Assembly: GCF_052324685.1 (NCBI RefSeq)
Contig: NW_027507071.1
Location: 93,402-157,401, forward strand
DNA length: 64,000 nucleotides
Direction of reading: 5' to 3'
Origin: Brachyhypopomus gauderio
Taxonomy: Eukaryota; Chordata; Actinopteri; Gymnotiformes; Hypopomidae
The position numbers and the translations under genes are program-made. This document shows positions 22,044 to 34,700 of the stretch, one piece after another. The notes under the pieces were generated by a model. That model ran no database searches. It saw nothing but the letters and a program-made list of their open reading frames with translations, and was not told the DNA's origin. Within the stretch, counting starts at the first letter, position 1, and every line of letters begins with the position of its first letter.

Positions 22044-23114
22044 CAGTCTCAATGAACTGCTGAAAATATCCCGAGATGCGACACTTGTTTCCAGTGGACA
22101 GTCGTCATCATCATCATCTGCACTGCTTTCAGTGGGCCAGCGTATGTATGGGAGCAATATCTTAAAAACAAAAGCACTCAAGACTCCTGCTGTTTGTATA
22201 TGTCTAGGTCATGTACACCACATAAATGTGTTATCGAAAATTGTTTTATTTAAAAAATATGTACATAAACATACCTGTGGCATAAGTGAATATTCACTTT
22301 CCTTTGGAAAAACCTGCACATCTTTCCTTTCAATCAACAGTGACCACACCTTGGTTTCCTTTAGTCCTTTCCAAATTTGTTTCAACTGACGCAATTGTCT
22401 ACCAATTACCTGCAGATTTGGCAAAAGTCACAATACAATACTGCTTAATTTCATGTAATGTATTAAAATTTGCAGTGAAATGGAATGTGTAGATAGGGCA
22501 TGTTACCGCATGTGACAAAAGGCGTTCAAAGAGCCACCTTGTTTGTATTGGTTGGGCCAGGTAGATCCCAAGAAAGATTCAAGGACAGCCTGGCATTCAT
22601 CTTCACTGAGTTCATCATCTCCATCAACCTGGACATAAATGGCTGCAACAACTTTTTCAATAAAAATAGAAAGAAAAAAAATTAAACACATGATGTACAT
22701 ACCAATTTGATGATTTCTCGTATATCATGGTCAGGACAATCTTCTATTTGCACTGTGGCTGTCTCAGGTGAATCATGGACAATTGCTCTGCTGAGTCCAG
22801 GCAGCCGAGGCCCCCCATGTAAGAAAGAATGTCCCAGCATCCATCCAGCTACTAGAAACATGTCACCCTCAATGAGGAACTGGGATGATGAAGGGACCAG
22901 ATGATCAGGTTCACCTTCAAATAGGCATGTCCTTTCGGTATTTCCTGTAATTGAAAGATGGACACGAATGTCAACATTTCTAATTCCAAGAAAAAGTAAT
23001 AAACATATGTAACAATGATCATCATACCTAGATTAATACTGAAGCCAGCTTTAAGCCTTTGAATAATTGCTGAAAAGAAGTATCTTGTCACTCCTTCACC
23101 AACAGCAACATCTC
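22044..23114 (-). pseudogene. Partial G2E3-like HECT-domain gene
   Basis: Five minus-strand exons with good splice sites read part of a HECT-like ligase of the G2E3-like type that is multi-copy in fish. They are 23114-23028 (GDVAVGEGVTRYFFSAIIQR), 22944-22703 (GEPDHLVPSSSQFLIEG, then LVAGWMLGHSFLHGGPRLPG), 22628-22507 (VDGDDELSEDECQAVLES), 22409-22275 (VIGRQLRQLKQIWKGLKETK) and 22160-22044 (ILLPYIRWPTESSADDDDDD, CPLETS). After LETS the frame seems to slip by one, because SGYFQQFIET is read in another frame up to the donor. The C-terminal HECT lobe with the catalytic cysteine is not found, and ISL2EU copy 2 begins immediately beyond, so the gene was probably cut by that insertion. Upstream exons before 23114 are not recognised. 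Confidence 0.58.
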
Positions 23115-24563
23115 CTAATATGGTAAACACAATTTAAAAGATAAAAACACAGAAATTAACAAGTTGTGTAAATGAATTAACAATTAACAAGTTGAAGGTG
23201 GTGTGCTGGACTTAGTCCTCCAATATCAGAAACTGAATTAGGGTCATTCTATATCATCCACAATAAAGATCTTGGCTCAAATTCTTGGGGTTAAAATTAT
23301 TAATACTACAGACTATATTTTTGCTGTATTGACTAGACATTTCCTACTGTTCTTTGAATTCATACAAAAAGCTTTACAATGCTTTACAATTTTTGACTTG
23401 AAAAGGTACAGAAACGTCTAGCCCAACACCTGCAGCCTAAATCTTGCAAGCTAGACATGATTTTGAAGATTCAATTGATAAATAACTGAGCATGGTACTT
23501 CTTAGATCAGATCAATGAACTAACTATGGGCTAGTTATTTAGGTGGTGATGAAAAAATTACTGATATGAATATTTACTGATAATGGCTATACTTGCTGCA
23601 AATGAACCAGAAGTTATTTCTGTATAACTGTTGAAACATGATCAGGAAGGTGCACTGAAAGCACTTTAAGGAAGGTAAATATGTTTTCTCTACAGAGTTC
23701 AGATTCAGTTGATCATTATTTAGTCTAGATGCCAATAATAAGTGAAACAGAAATAACTGTCTATGGTTGGTATCCCATTCAAGAAGAAATCTGTTAAACA
23801 GCAATTTCAGACCACTTTTTCGTGGTCTCGCTGGACTCGCACTTAAAATGAATGAATTAGTGGCTAATTTTATGTGATTTATGTAATTTCGAACATATCA
23901 AATCTTGTTGAACATGTTCGTGTTTGTTCTGTTATATTCCGTTCAGTAGATCAAAAGTTCTGGAGTTTTGAAGATTAAGGTGATTTGTAAGCGCTAAATA
24001 AAGTAACTTCCTGTTCGAAGGCAGAATTAATTCATGGTTAGGAAGATTTTATAAACTCTTAACTGCTACCATGTGAAATTTCATAACCATCCGAGAACCG
24101 GCAATGAGTGAATTTGTTCAGTACAAAAACGCGCATCCTGCAGGTCGAGTACATGTAGCTTAGACGCTAAAGTCTCCACAGAAAAGGATAACCAGTAATT
24201 CCTCCCTTAATCTTTGACCTTGACATTTGACCTGTATTGATCAAAGTAATGTTGATGTGGTTCCATATCCTGTAGGCCAATTGTATTTTATTCCTTCCTT
24301 GAAAATTTCATTTCATTATCTTCATTATTTCCATTATTCACAAATTTGACCACAACATATTATTTGTATTGTAGCACATAGTACAAAATATTTAGCTCAC
24401 TACATTAAAATATATAAGAGACCTGACATTATCTTGACTAGGGCCAGCTGCACTTCCTGACTGCGAGGTCAACAAGGACAACAGGTTCCTTGTGGACCTG
24501 ATAACATTTGCATTTCCCTACAAGCACAAAGAAAACACAACTAATATTTGTACCCTTTCTTGC
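23115..24563. other. No gene recognised
   Basis: AT-rich sequence without a supported exon. Any 5' exons of the HECT-like gene should lie here or further right, but none could be identified. Confidence 0.5.
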
Positions 24564-24571
24564 ATCCTATG

Positions 24572-25769
24572 TAGAGCTGGGCAATATGGCCCTCCAAAAA
24601 AATCTTCGATTAATTTTTTTTTAATCCGATTTTCGATTTTAATAGATTTATTTTCCTCTACTAAAAAACTACAGATGATAAAGGAATGGTAAAAAAAAGT
24701 TTTAATTTATTTTTCACTTAAATTTCCCCTTTGGGGTTAAAGTGCAAGCAGAAACAAATTGTAAACAAGTGAGAACATTCAGTAACTTTTAGAAGGTTTT
24801 CTCCAACATACTTTAAGCATTGACACAATGCAACCTCAAACTTAAAATAAATAAATAAAACACACCCTCAAAAAATAAATAGATATAAATAATTTGGTGC
24901 CCTTTAATAAAATGGAAAACAAATACAATTGAACAATTCTTGCATGTTGTACTGACAGTCACGCTGTCTACATTCTGATTAAGAACAGGGCTCCCCTCAC
25001 TTTAGCCTAAATTCCAGCACTTTTCAAACCTGAAACACAATGTAACATTAAAATTCGTCAGGTAAATGTTCCTTCCACTGTTTCTTTATACTACCACAGT
25101 TTATACTTTATACTACAATAGTTGCCAGGTTCGCGTTTTCACGCCAAATTGGGCTTGTTTGGAAAATCCAGCCGCGGGTAAAAATTATGGGGTCGCGGGG
25201 TGCGGTTTTTTGGTCTACTTTTGAGTTGGGCTACCGCAGGAGTTACAAGTCAACACTAATAATGGATCGCGATATAATACTTAATTTGTCTCCATTTTAC
25301 ACACTCGCGAGGTGCCCGGAGCCGCGCGCTACGGTCACTCGCGAAAGTATAATCCATTGAAGCGGGTTCGGTGACCGAGGCAGAAACTGCTTAATCCAAA
25401 ATATCCCGCGGAGGGAAACTTTATTGACAGCGCAACTGAATAGCACTCTTCGCTCTCTCCCTCTATCGGTTTCAAACACCTTACAGCGAGGACTTGTTTG
25501 GTCTACATCTGACGCCGCAAAACCGAACCAACTCCAGATCACGGAGCTAGTTGCTCTTTTCTTGGACACAAGTTCCGCCGTCATGTTTGTGTGTGTGTGT
25601 GTTTTGAGGGTGGATGGGTGGGAGGTGCTAAACTCACTGAACTACGGGAGCCCACAGTGCAGCGTCGGTGGTGAAAATTAAATCTCAGAAAATCGATTTT
25701 CTTAAAAACACATCGTCCTTAACTGTAAATTCGAATTAATAGATAATATCGATTAATCGCCCAGCTCTA
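24572..25769 (-). mobile_element. hAT element with exact 8-bp duplication and BED-finger remnant
   Basis: The 1198-bp element starts TAGAGCTGGGCAATATG and ends CGCCCAGCTCTA, so its TIR begins TAGAGCTGGGC. ATCCTATG flanks it at 24564-24571 and 25770-25777, which is the 8-bp duplication typical of hAT. On the minus strand, 25584 down to about 25470 reads SSVIWSWFGFAASDVDQTSP, then RCKVF, the N-terminal BED zinc-finger of a ZBED-type transposase, with the rest of the gene missing. It is an internally deleted, non-autonomous copy. ATCGATT/AATCGAT words are repeated next to the ends. Confidence 0.85.
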
Positions 25770-25777
25770 ATCCTATG

Positions 25778-26421
25778 CATTCCCGCCATGCTGCCAATCG
25801 TGGAAAGAAAATAAAGGGTTTAACAAGAATGAATAAACATGTATAAAATGGCGGCATGAACAACTTCTGAAACACTCTGCTATGCCTTTCTTTTTTATAT
25901 GCATTTAAAACATTAACTGTCAATAGCAAACCATTTACTACGATACTTTTGAACGGTCCAAACGCGAAGTTTAAACGTATTGCCCGTTTTACAGCCTGTA
26001 GCTAGTTCTGATAACTAGAACCAGCAAGACCCTGATTGTTTTATGCCCTAAAATTAACTATTTTCTATCCTACAACCATTCTGACAAATGAATGTTACTA
26101 CGTCAGGGAAACACATACTTAAACGATAATGTTAATCAGTACACTTCAAACTCTTTATATGAGAGCAGCTCATACCAACCAAAGCTCTTAGTTAACCTCT
26201 ACTAACAAGCTAGCTAACTAGCTAAAGTTCCCCCGCGTTATAACGCAACCACCGTTACGTAACGCAACACATCAAACTTGCCGCGTTGAATCTGAATAAC
26301 TTTGGATGCACTTACCTCGTTGTGCTCCATTAGTTGTCTCCGCCACAAACGCGACTGATCTTCACCCACAGACGCGACCGAGAGTGAGGCACCGCTGTGA
26401 TTGGTTTAATGCGTTGGATTG
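25778..26421. other. No gene recognised; possible first exon
   Basis: Mostly AT-rich sequence. On the minus strand near 26310-26330 there is ATGGAGCACAACGAG followed by GTAAGT, a possible first coding exon of a minus-strand gene such as the HECT-like pseudogene. The link is speculative. Confidence 0.3.
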
Positions 26422-26429
26422 CTCTAAGG

Positions 26430-27419
26430 CAGTGGTTCTCAAACTTTTTAGACAAAGTACCACCAACTGTCAAACGAAAAACCTCCACGTACCACCTACC
26501 TTGTTGACGGGGGGGGGGTGGCGAATGTAAATTGTTACCGGGAGGATGTAAAATGGACACGAATTAAGTATTATATCACGATGGTTGGCGCCAGAGCGAA
26601 CTAGTAACTCATTGAATCATAGATGTGGATCAGAGGTAAATAAACTAGATTTTTTTTGTCGACGTGAGAAATCGGATGTGTGGCGTGTGAAGACGGTCAA
26701 ATGCGTGTGTCTCACGCATTTGGCAACCCTGCTCATTACACACATATGTTATAATGTCAGGGTTGTCAACTCTCACGCATTGAGCGTGAGACACACGCCA
26801 TCCACCGGCAATATAACACTGAATCTGTGTCCATTTTACGTTCGGCACCCCCCCCCCCCCCCCCCCCGCTCAACAACTTTCGTTCGCCCCACCCGCTCCA
26901 GGTTAAAATCTCACTCCAAGCGAACGTCAAAAGTTGGCAACACTGTAATGTAGTTCTCCTGTAGTTCGTGTTGGTAGTGGTTGGTTTACAGCACAAAAAG
27001 TCTTCGTGCGACATGCCCTCATACTCATATCGCACGTAAACGAGCAAGTTGGCTAAATCTGCGACATCTATGGATTCATCTAACTGCAGTGAGAAGCATT
27101 TACTCATTTTAATTCTCTCGGTCAATGTTTGTCTGACGTTGTCCACCATTTCATCAATTCTGCGAGTGACCGTGTCGTTTGAAAGATGAACCAAGTCGAA
27201 CTGTTTAGCGACATTTTCTCCGCACATAATACGAGTAATCCCTTTTAGTTTCTGAATTTCAGGACTTGTCATAATTCTGTTTTAATAAAAAAAAATGTGT
27301 TGTGTAAAAAAAAAAAAAAACCTCAAAGCATCTTTTATTTTCCGAGTTCATCTGGCGTACCACCGCGGGGTGCTCTGCGTACCACCAGTGGTACGCGTAC
27401 CACAGTTTGAGAACCACTG
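26430..27419 (-). mobile_element. hAT element with transposase fragment, 8-bp duplication
   Basis: The ends are CAGTGGTTCTCAAAC and GTTTGAGAACCACTG, and CTCTAAGG flanks the element at 26422-26429 and 27420-27427. On the minus strand 27272 to about 26960 reads a piece of a ZBED5/SCAND3-type hAT transposase: MCGENVAKQFDLVHLSNDTV, SKCFSLQLDESIDVADLANL, HEDFLCCKP. The rest has been replaced by two inserted pieces of another repeat (26510-26735 and 26758-26945). The copy is defective. Confidence 0.85.
26758..26945. mobile_element. Palindromic MITE, 6-bp target duplication, copy A
   Basis: It starts CAGGGTTGTCAAC and ends CAAAAGTTGGCAACACTG. TAATGT is repeated on both sides (26752-26757 and 26946-26951). 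It is nested inside the hAT element at 26430-27419. An incomplete, inverted relative occupies about 26510-26735 (GGTTGGCGCCAGAGCGAACT, CTCACGCATTTGGCAACCCTG). Confidence 0.7.
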
Positions 27420-27427
27420 CTCTAAGG

Positions 27428-28095
27428 TTTACTTTTCCTGAGAAGCCCGGATGTTTCATCGCGGGTCTGAATCTGTATTTCTGAGTTTTGAATCATAGCG
27501 ATTTGAATTTAAGGATCTAATTTTTTTTCATGTGAAAAATGCAAGTTGTAATATTGAAATTTATTTTTTTCCAACAGCAAATTTCACCATCTCGCAAGTT
27601 CAAAACATAAAAAAGCATTGTTAAAATTCAAATGTATGAATTACGCCATTAAATATTTCAAGTGTATTAAATGTAATGTAAATATAATACAAATATACAA
27701 AATTCAGATTCAAATATTTATGCTCCATATTTTTAGCTCCATATTCATCAGGTTATTGTAGCAGCCTGGCTGATTTGGTGTTTTGGTTAAAACATTTGGA
27801 AGTCGTGACATCGCGCGTGCTAAGCCACTTAGAATGTTTGGTTTTGAATGTTTGATTGGGAAGGTGGAATGTTTGGATTTCAGTTTCGATGCTGAAAAGC
27901 TCAAAACCGGTCGTATGAGATTTTGCTCTGCGATTTACAATCTAATGCGATTTTCTAATCTTCACTTTGAGAATGAGTTTTTACCCTCTGATAACTGACC
28001 TGCCTGGGCAGGAACAGAACCACGTCATGGACACGCCAGATTTTACCACTCATGGTGAGAAAAAAATGTTCATATACTGTACATAACTTTATACT
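27428..28095. other. No gene recognised
   Basis: AT-rich; the short frames in it have no domain and no splice context. Confidence 0.5.
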
Positions 28096-28448
28096 CAGGG
28101 TTGCCAACTCTCACGCATTGAGCGTGAGACACACACATTTGACCGTCTTCACACGCTCTCACGCCACACTTGCGATATCTCACGGCGAAAAAAAAAATCC
28201 AGTTTATTTATCTCTGATCTACATCTATGATTCAATTAGTTACTAGTTCGCTCTGGCGCCAACCACCGGCGATCGATATAATACTTAATTTGTGTCCATT
28301 TTATCGATAGATCGCGATATAACACTTAATTTGTGTCCATTTTATGTTCACCCCCCGTCGACAACTTACGTTCGCCACCAATTTACACTAGCCACCTCCT
28401 CCAGGTTCAAATCTCACTCCAAGCGATCTTCAAAAGTTGGCAACCCTG
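28096..28448. mobile_element. Palindromic MITE, 6-bp target duplication, copy B
   Basis: It starts CAGGGTTGCCAACTCTCACG and ends CAAAAGTTGGCAACCCTG. TATACT is repeated at 28090-28095 and 28449-28454. The body carries CACGCATTGAGCGTGAGACA, GAACGAACT-type and GTGTCCATTTTAT words shared with the copies near 26758 and 29315. No ORF. Confidence 0.75.
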
Positions 28449-28572
28449 TATACTTCTATATAAGACAGTACATTTAGTGAACATTGCTTATGAGTATTGA
28501 TTTCCATAGGCTTATTTATATTAAAAATGTAATATACACATGTATGTAGTTTTCTAAGGTTTAGAAAAATAA

Positions 28573-28619
<47 letters not shown>

Positions 28620-29314
28620 TCTACTGGTGACTTTCAAGCTCTTTATTTCATGTGTACAGGACATTTTGATTATTATAATTAATGGAGCATGGGTTATTTC
28701 TTTGACTCAGCACAATTTTCATAAATCCCACCATGTTAACATTCTCCATGTTGCCATGGAAAATGCAAATACAAATAAACATTTTTAAAAAGAAACGGGT
28801 TTCATGACATGACATCACAAATTCTTATGCATTCTCCCCACATTCTAATGACATCACATGGCACCATAGCCCTTCTTATAATCACTTGTTCATAATCACT
28901 TACAATAAGAATAAAGGAATATAAGAGGAATAAACTTCTTGAAGTCATGAGATCTGCACAGATTATAGTCACTTTCAGAAACAGAAAAAATGTGCTCCCA
29001 TGCCTTACAGATTTATTCAGCTGTTTTAGCTCTCAAGTGAAAAGCACAGCTATTCTGTAGCTTTGATTTGATGCACTTTATATCTTTTATGTCAAACGTT
29101 TTATTTAAATGTCTACATTTAATTTAAAATTTAATAATGTGTTTTCCTCTATAAATTTATTTCTAACATTTCATTATTGAATTTTTGTTCTATTTAAATC
29201 AATTGTATTTAATTATTTGTGATAGCTTTTATCTCTATTTTTTTTCTTATAGACCTGATGATCTTATAGACTCATGCTTCCTCTGTGCCCTGGGTTGGTG
29301 TTTTGCATTTAAAA
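28449..29314. other. No gene; (TA)n microsatellite
   Basis: AT-rich sequence with a (TA)n run at about 28574-28614. No exon or recognised repeat otherwise. Confidence 0.55.
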
Positions 29315-29648
29315 CAGGGTTGCCAAATGACACACGCATTTGACCGTCTTCACTCGCTCTCACGCCACACTTCCGATTTCTCACGCAGTGGGTGGGTGGG
29401 GGGGTTGCGAACGTAAGTTGTCACCGGCCGGGGTGTAAAATGGACACAAATTAAGTATTATATCGCGATCGATCGCCAGTGGTTGGCACCAGAGCGAACT
29501 AGTAACTCATTGAATCATAGATGTGAATCAGAGGTAAATAAACTAGATTTTTTTTCCGGCTTGAGAAATCGTATGTGTGGCGTGAGAGCGTGTGAAGACG
29601 GTCTAATGCGTGTGTCTCACGCTCAATGCGTGAGAGTTGGCAACCCTG
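29315..29648. mobile_element. Palindromic MITE, copy C, opposite orientation
   Basis: It starts CAGGGTTGCCAAATGACACA and ends GAGAGTTGGCAACCCTG, with long inner inverted repeats (CACGCATTTGACCGTCTTCA against GAAGACGGTCTAATGCGTGT). The body is the reverse complement of the copy at 28096. No target duplication is visible, which suggests a rearranged or foldback copy. Confidence 0.65.
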
Positions 29649-29658
29649 TGTATCTGCA

Positions 29659-29806
29659 TGCACGGACGTAATTTGGGGGGGGAGGGGGGGTCATGTCACC
29701 CCCACTTTTTCAAAAGCCAGTTTTGGACCCCCCCAGTTTTTACGGTTAAAACCAAATATTTAAATACCCCCCCCACTTTTTATTACAAAATTACGTCCAT
29801 GTCTGC
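29659..29806. mobile_element. Short foldback MITE with ACGGACGTAATTT ends
   Basis: ACGGACGTAATTT on the left pairs with AAATTACGTCCATG on the right, and G- and C-rich tracts form the arms. A relative with the same end words (ATGGACGAAATTTTG and TTACGTCCGTG) but a (CA)n and G-tract middle lies at about 48326-48470. Confidence 0.55.
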
Positions 29807-29812
29807 ATGTAC

Positions 29813-30070
29813 CTGTAACTAATTTCTCAACAGTGAACTGTACCAAAAAATGGTTGGAGTATCCAATTTGAGGGCATTTTACTGTTTGATTTTGAGTAAC
29901 AAAACAGGTTATCGTACAAGCTTGAGGCAGTAGACCTCAAGTAATAGTAGTAACAATGTGACCCCCCCCAGCCAGCATGTATGTTCTGTTTGTGTCATTC
30001 TGAGCAATTACCACAGGTGAGTTCTTGAAAAGTGCATCTAACTTCAACGATCTGATTCTATCTGGCAGGA
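29813..30070. promoter_or_regulatory. Presumed 5' flank or intron of the USP gene
   Basis: The first coding exon of the protease is preceded by TATCTGGCAG, an acceptor, so a non-coding first exon should lie upstream. It could not be located. No promoter motif stands out. Confidence 0.3.
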
Positions 30071-31721
30071 ATGAATAGTGACCATGGAGAAGATAAGCCC
30101 AAGGAGACTGGTGAGTACTTTACCGTTTACTCCATGTTCCAGGTATGCACCGGTTCTGTGTCCTGCAAGCATTTCTGAAGCAACCGTGTCGCTGTACGAA
30201 AGCCGTAACGAATGCCTCTGTTTGTCCATGTAGTGGTGCTTGCCAGTGGCGATGGCATCCCTCTACCCCAGATGGTCCTGTTCCCAGCAGAACACCTCTG
30301 TTTAAATTGGAACCAGGTCCATCGTATTGGAGCAGGTCTACAGAACCTGGGCAACACGTGTTTTTTAAATTCTGCCCTTCAGTGTCTCTCCTACACTGCT
30401 CCTCTCGCCAACTACATGCTGTCCAGAGAGCATTCCAGAACATGTGAGTCACTCCCCATCCTTCTCCTGCTGCCACACATCTTGGTTCTAAAGTATTTAA
30501 CATATCCAACGTAGCCTGTTTTAGTTCTTGCATCATTATGTAATCAGCCTTATTTGAGCTGACTGCAAGTTGAACAAGAGTAAATTGTCTAACATTTCTA
30601 ATATCACAAGAGAGGAGCAGAAATTAAGCTTGGTTGTCTAGACCAATGTTGGGTAAAGAATGGAGTGTCCACTGGTATGAGACAATATTTAGGGCTGTTC
30701 AATAAAAGGTGTTAACAGAGGTGTCAGCAGGCCTCTGTTTTGCATGAACCAGCAGGTGTCTTTGTTGGGAGCAGAGTGTGCTTCTTCCCATTGGCTGCAA
30801 CAGTTCATTCAGTATCTCGATCATCTCAGGATGATCTACACACAGTCCTTAATTTCACAATGTGTTCAGAGTTTCTATGTAATGCTGTAAGACAAAACGC
30901 AGATCTGATGAACATTTGCTATGATGTTTTGGGTTTATTGTATGTTTTCCCATCTGTTGAATGAAGTCTTTATCAACCAAGGGGTGCAGTTGTCCTTTGT
31001 ACAAACTATTTAACATTATTGTGAGTTTGTCAATGTTATTTGCTTCCGTAAAGGTTTTCTAATTGATATACATAGAAAACATTTGGTTGGAAACATGCCT
31101 TTGTTAATTACCTGCTTATTAACTGCTTATTAACTTTCAAGATTATCTACTGGTATTTAGTGATACCATCTGTATATTTAATATGCCTTAATTCTGAGTC
31201 CTCTTTTTCCCCCGAAGGTCATGAACCTGGATTTTGCATGATGTGCATCATGGAGAATCACATCACCCAGGTGTTTGCCAATTCAGGAAAAGTCATTAAA
31301 CCCATCAGTGTGCTGAATGAACTAAAATGTGAGTATGCAAATGGTGATGGACAAAAGCAACAACATATTCCTTTGAGCACCATTAAATGTGAACATTTCT
31401 AATTGTGGTCCATCTCCTTTTCTTTTTCAAAGGTATTGCAAGTCATTTCTGTTTTGGGAGTCAAGAAGACGCTCATGAGTTCTTGCGGTACACAGTGGAC
31501 ACTATGCAAGAGTCCTGCCTGTTTTGGAGCATGTATGTTTACTTGGACCACACCCTATATCATTGCTCAAGTTGCTAAATTATTGAAATTTTAGCATTCA
31601 TCTATTTCTTAGCATGTTTGTTGGATATCTGTGGGTCGCAGAATTGTTACTTGACTCTTCTTGCAGACAGATATTTAAAAATGTTACTTCTAGCAGGTGC
31701 AGCTGTGGCTGTTAGTCAGGT

Positions 31722-31774
<53 letters not shown>

Positions 31775-34700
31775 ATTATTTGGAGAGTAAATACGTGGAT
31801 CCAAGGGTCCTTTTTTGGCGTTTTTTGTGCTTTCCATTTCACTGACTGAAAAAAGAGCGGAGACTGGTGCTTGATACCGGTGTGAAGAAAATTGCTGATG
31901 TATCCACCAGTTATTAAGATTGTCCTGTATCTAAATGAGGCCAGGTTGGTCTAAGAAAATAGAAGTAGTTCTGCATTTGTGCAGAAACTGCACAGGCATA
32001 CAGGGTGGTTTACTCTCACCCCTCTCTTCCATACCACAGTCGACAGCTTGTTTATGTGTGGCTAACACGTTAGTCCACCAGCGCTCTGTATGTGGGCTGT
32101 GCGCTCTCTCCCAAGTTGCTTTGATGCGGTGCCAGCTGCTGCTTCTCAACATCTCTCCACTACTGGCCAGCCAGCAGCCTACATTCAGAACGAAGCGTTT
32201 GACTTTACCAGTTACGTGTGGAGATGAATCCATCAGGGAATCGCTGCGTCGTTCTAGTTTCTGGCAATTTTCACGTCAGACCTCATTTCTGTTCTGCTTT
32301 GTGCTTTTAGAAAGCGTTATTCAGAAAGGCGTTTAGATACACTTAAAGGTTGTACTCTTACAATTGCATGTTTGTTTATATTCTCTTTTTAATTTCTTGT
32401 TTTAGTTTCTATCTGAATAAATTACATTTTCTGCCTTGTCTGATGTTTTTATTTAATCAGACTGGACAGGGAAACACAGGCAACCACTCTGATCCATCAG
32501 ATATTTGGAGGTTACCTGAGGTCAAGATGTGAGTTTGTCAGTCATACTTCATTCCAATTTGTGAACATCAAATGGTAAAATGGTATTTACTGTAAAATGT
32601 TACTATAAATTATTTATTTCATAAGTGTTCAATGTGTATGACTGGCAATGCTATTTGAGATGTTTTTGATCAGTTAAATTGATTATATTCTTTCTGATTT
32701 CACAGTGGAGTGTTTGAACTGCAATGGAGTATCTGATACGTTTGATCAGTATTTGGACATTGCACTGGACATTGAGGTAGCCATCAGTCACTCTGTTGTA
32801 TCTTTTATAAAGATGTCCATAGAAATGATCTGGGCTTTGAAATTGATTCTATCAGTTTGTTAAAGTGTGTGCGTGCATGTGTACATGTGTGAGGTGGACA
32901 TTTGTTTAGATTATTAATTAGGTCTGCTAATCATGGCATGTCTGGCTTACAATTTAGTCTTGTATGAGAGTTGCTGTCTTAGTGAATTAATGATTACTCA
33001 GTGAATTGATAATTGCTTGTCCCAAACTGGTGTCTGAGATGTAAAGCATCATGGGATCAGTTTGACAAGATTTTCTTTAGCCCTGTGTCTGTGCCTAAGC
33101 GTGTTTACATGTGTTTTGTAGACTGCTCCAACCATCACCAAAGCTCTTGAGCAGTTTGTTAAGCCTGAGCAGCTTGATGGAGACAATGCCTACAAGTGCA
33201 CCAAGTAAGTGTCCCAGCTCAGATCTGCTCCACCATGCCGTCCAACAGGGTAACCATGTGTTTTTTCCAAAAGTAGCATGACCAGTAACTTTAGACTCAG
33301 GAAGGCGGATACAAACTGCCAGCCTCATTTTCAAAATATTTTCACATAAAACTCAAAAAGCCGTCTTCGGCCACGTACTACAGAGTGCTTTGAAACCAAT
33401 GGATAAGAGGGATAAAGGTGCTCTTTACTTCTGTCCCTTAACACACGGCAAGTCTATCTTGGATAAGTCTGAGGCACACCGGTTTATCTCTGGAGATAAA
33501 CCAAGCTGTATTTGTTGTCATGGGACCACTAGTGGTGAATTTACTGTGGTCTGTGTTGCCTATTATCTTTTCTGTCCTCATTGTGAATTTGGTTGTGTTT
33601 GTAGATGTAAGAAAATGGTTCATGCCTCAAAAAGATTTACAGTCCACCGTAGCTCGAATGTGCTCACCATTGCTTTAAAGCGCTTCGACTTCAACGGAAG
33701 CAAAATTGCAAAGGTTTGACCACCGTACTTAATTCTGCCGCACTGTTGTACACTTTCCTTAGTCGTTTCACGTGATCTATGCCGTTGCACAACTGTTCTC
33801 TGTCCCCCTGTGCAGGACGTGAGGTACCCAGAGTATCTGGACATGCGTCCGTTCATGTCGCAGTCCCACGGAGAGCCACAGCTCTACGGCCTGTACGCTG
33901 TGCTGGTCCACTCCGGGATTAGCTGCCACGCCGGACACTACTACTGCTATGTGAAGGTTTGATGTGCTGCGCGGTTTCAGCATTCTCTGCGTTTTTGCAC
34001 TGAGTTTCTGCTCTAGCTAATGGATGGAATAATGTTTTTATTTCAGTCTGGTAATGAGCAGTGGTATAAGATGAACGACGCATCAGTAACTGTAAGCGAC
34101 ATACAATCAGTGCTGAATCAACAAGCATATTTACTGTTCTACATCCGGTAAGTTCAACTTAATGTTTAAACCAGCTCCAGATTTTTGAATAGTGGAATAT
34201 TTAGAAAGGCATTTTATACACTTTTATTGACTGTAACTCTGTGACCCGTGGTCCCGGTCATTGCTCCCCTCGCCCGGTCAGCACGGCCAAGGTGAACGGG
34301 CCTCAGTTCACCTCCACCTCCGTCATCAGTCCACAGCTTTCTCCTCACATGGCAAAGGTATCACCGCACCACTGCACCATGCCAGGAAATCTGACTGGGA
34401 ACTGGTTGTTATTGTTCACTAGTATAATTGAGAGGGCTGTGTTTTGTTTGTTTACACTGTTAAACTCTTACTTTCTGTTCCTGATATTCAGATTTCCCAT
34501 AACTGACCGCTGTTCACTTTGCAGAATAACTCTCCCGTGAAGGAGGACCAAGGTGGCTCAAAGCCTGGCGGCAGCAACAGCGGCAGCGTCCCGAAGAGCC
34601 AGCCCAGCCCCTGCAGTTCTTCGGCTGCCGCATCCCCGACCTCTGACCTCAGACGGCCTGTGCAGGTGAACGGTGGCGCCGCCGCTCACAATAGAGCAGC

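Noticed and set aside
31935-32336. 133-codon frame in a USP intron
   Set aside because: No domain, no splice signals, and it lies between two well-matched USP exons.
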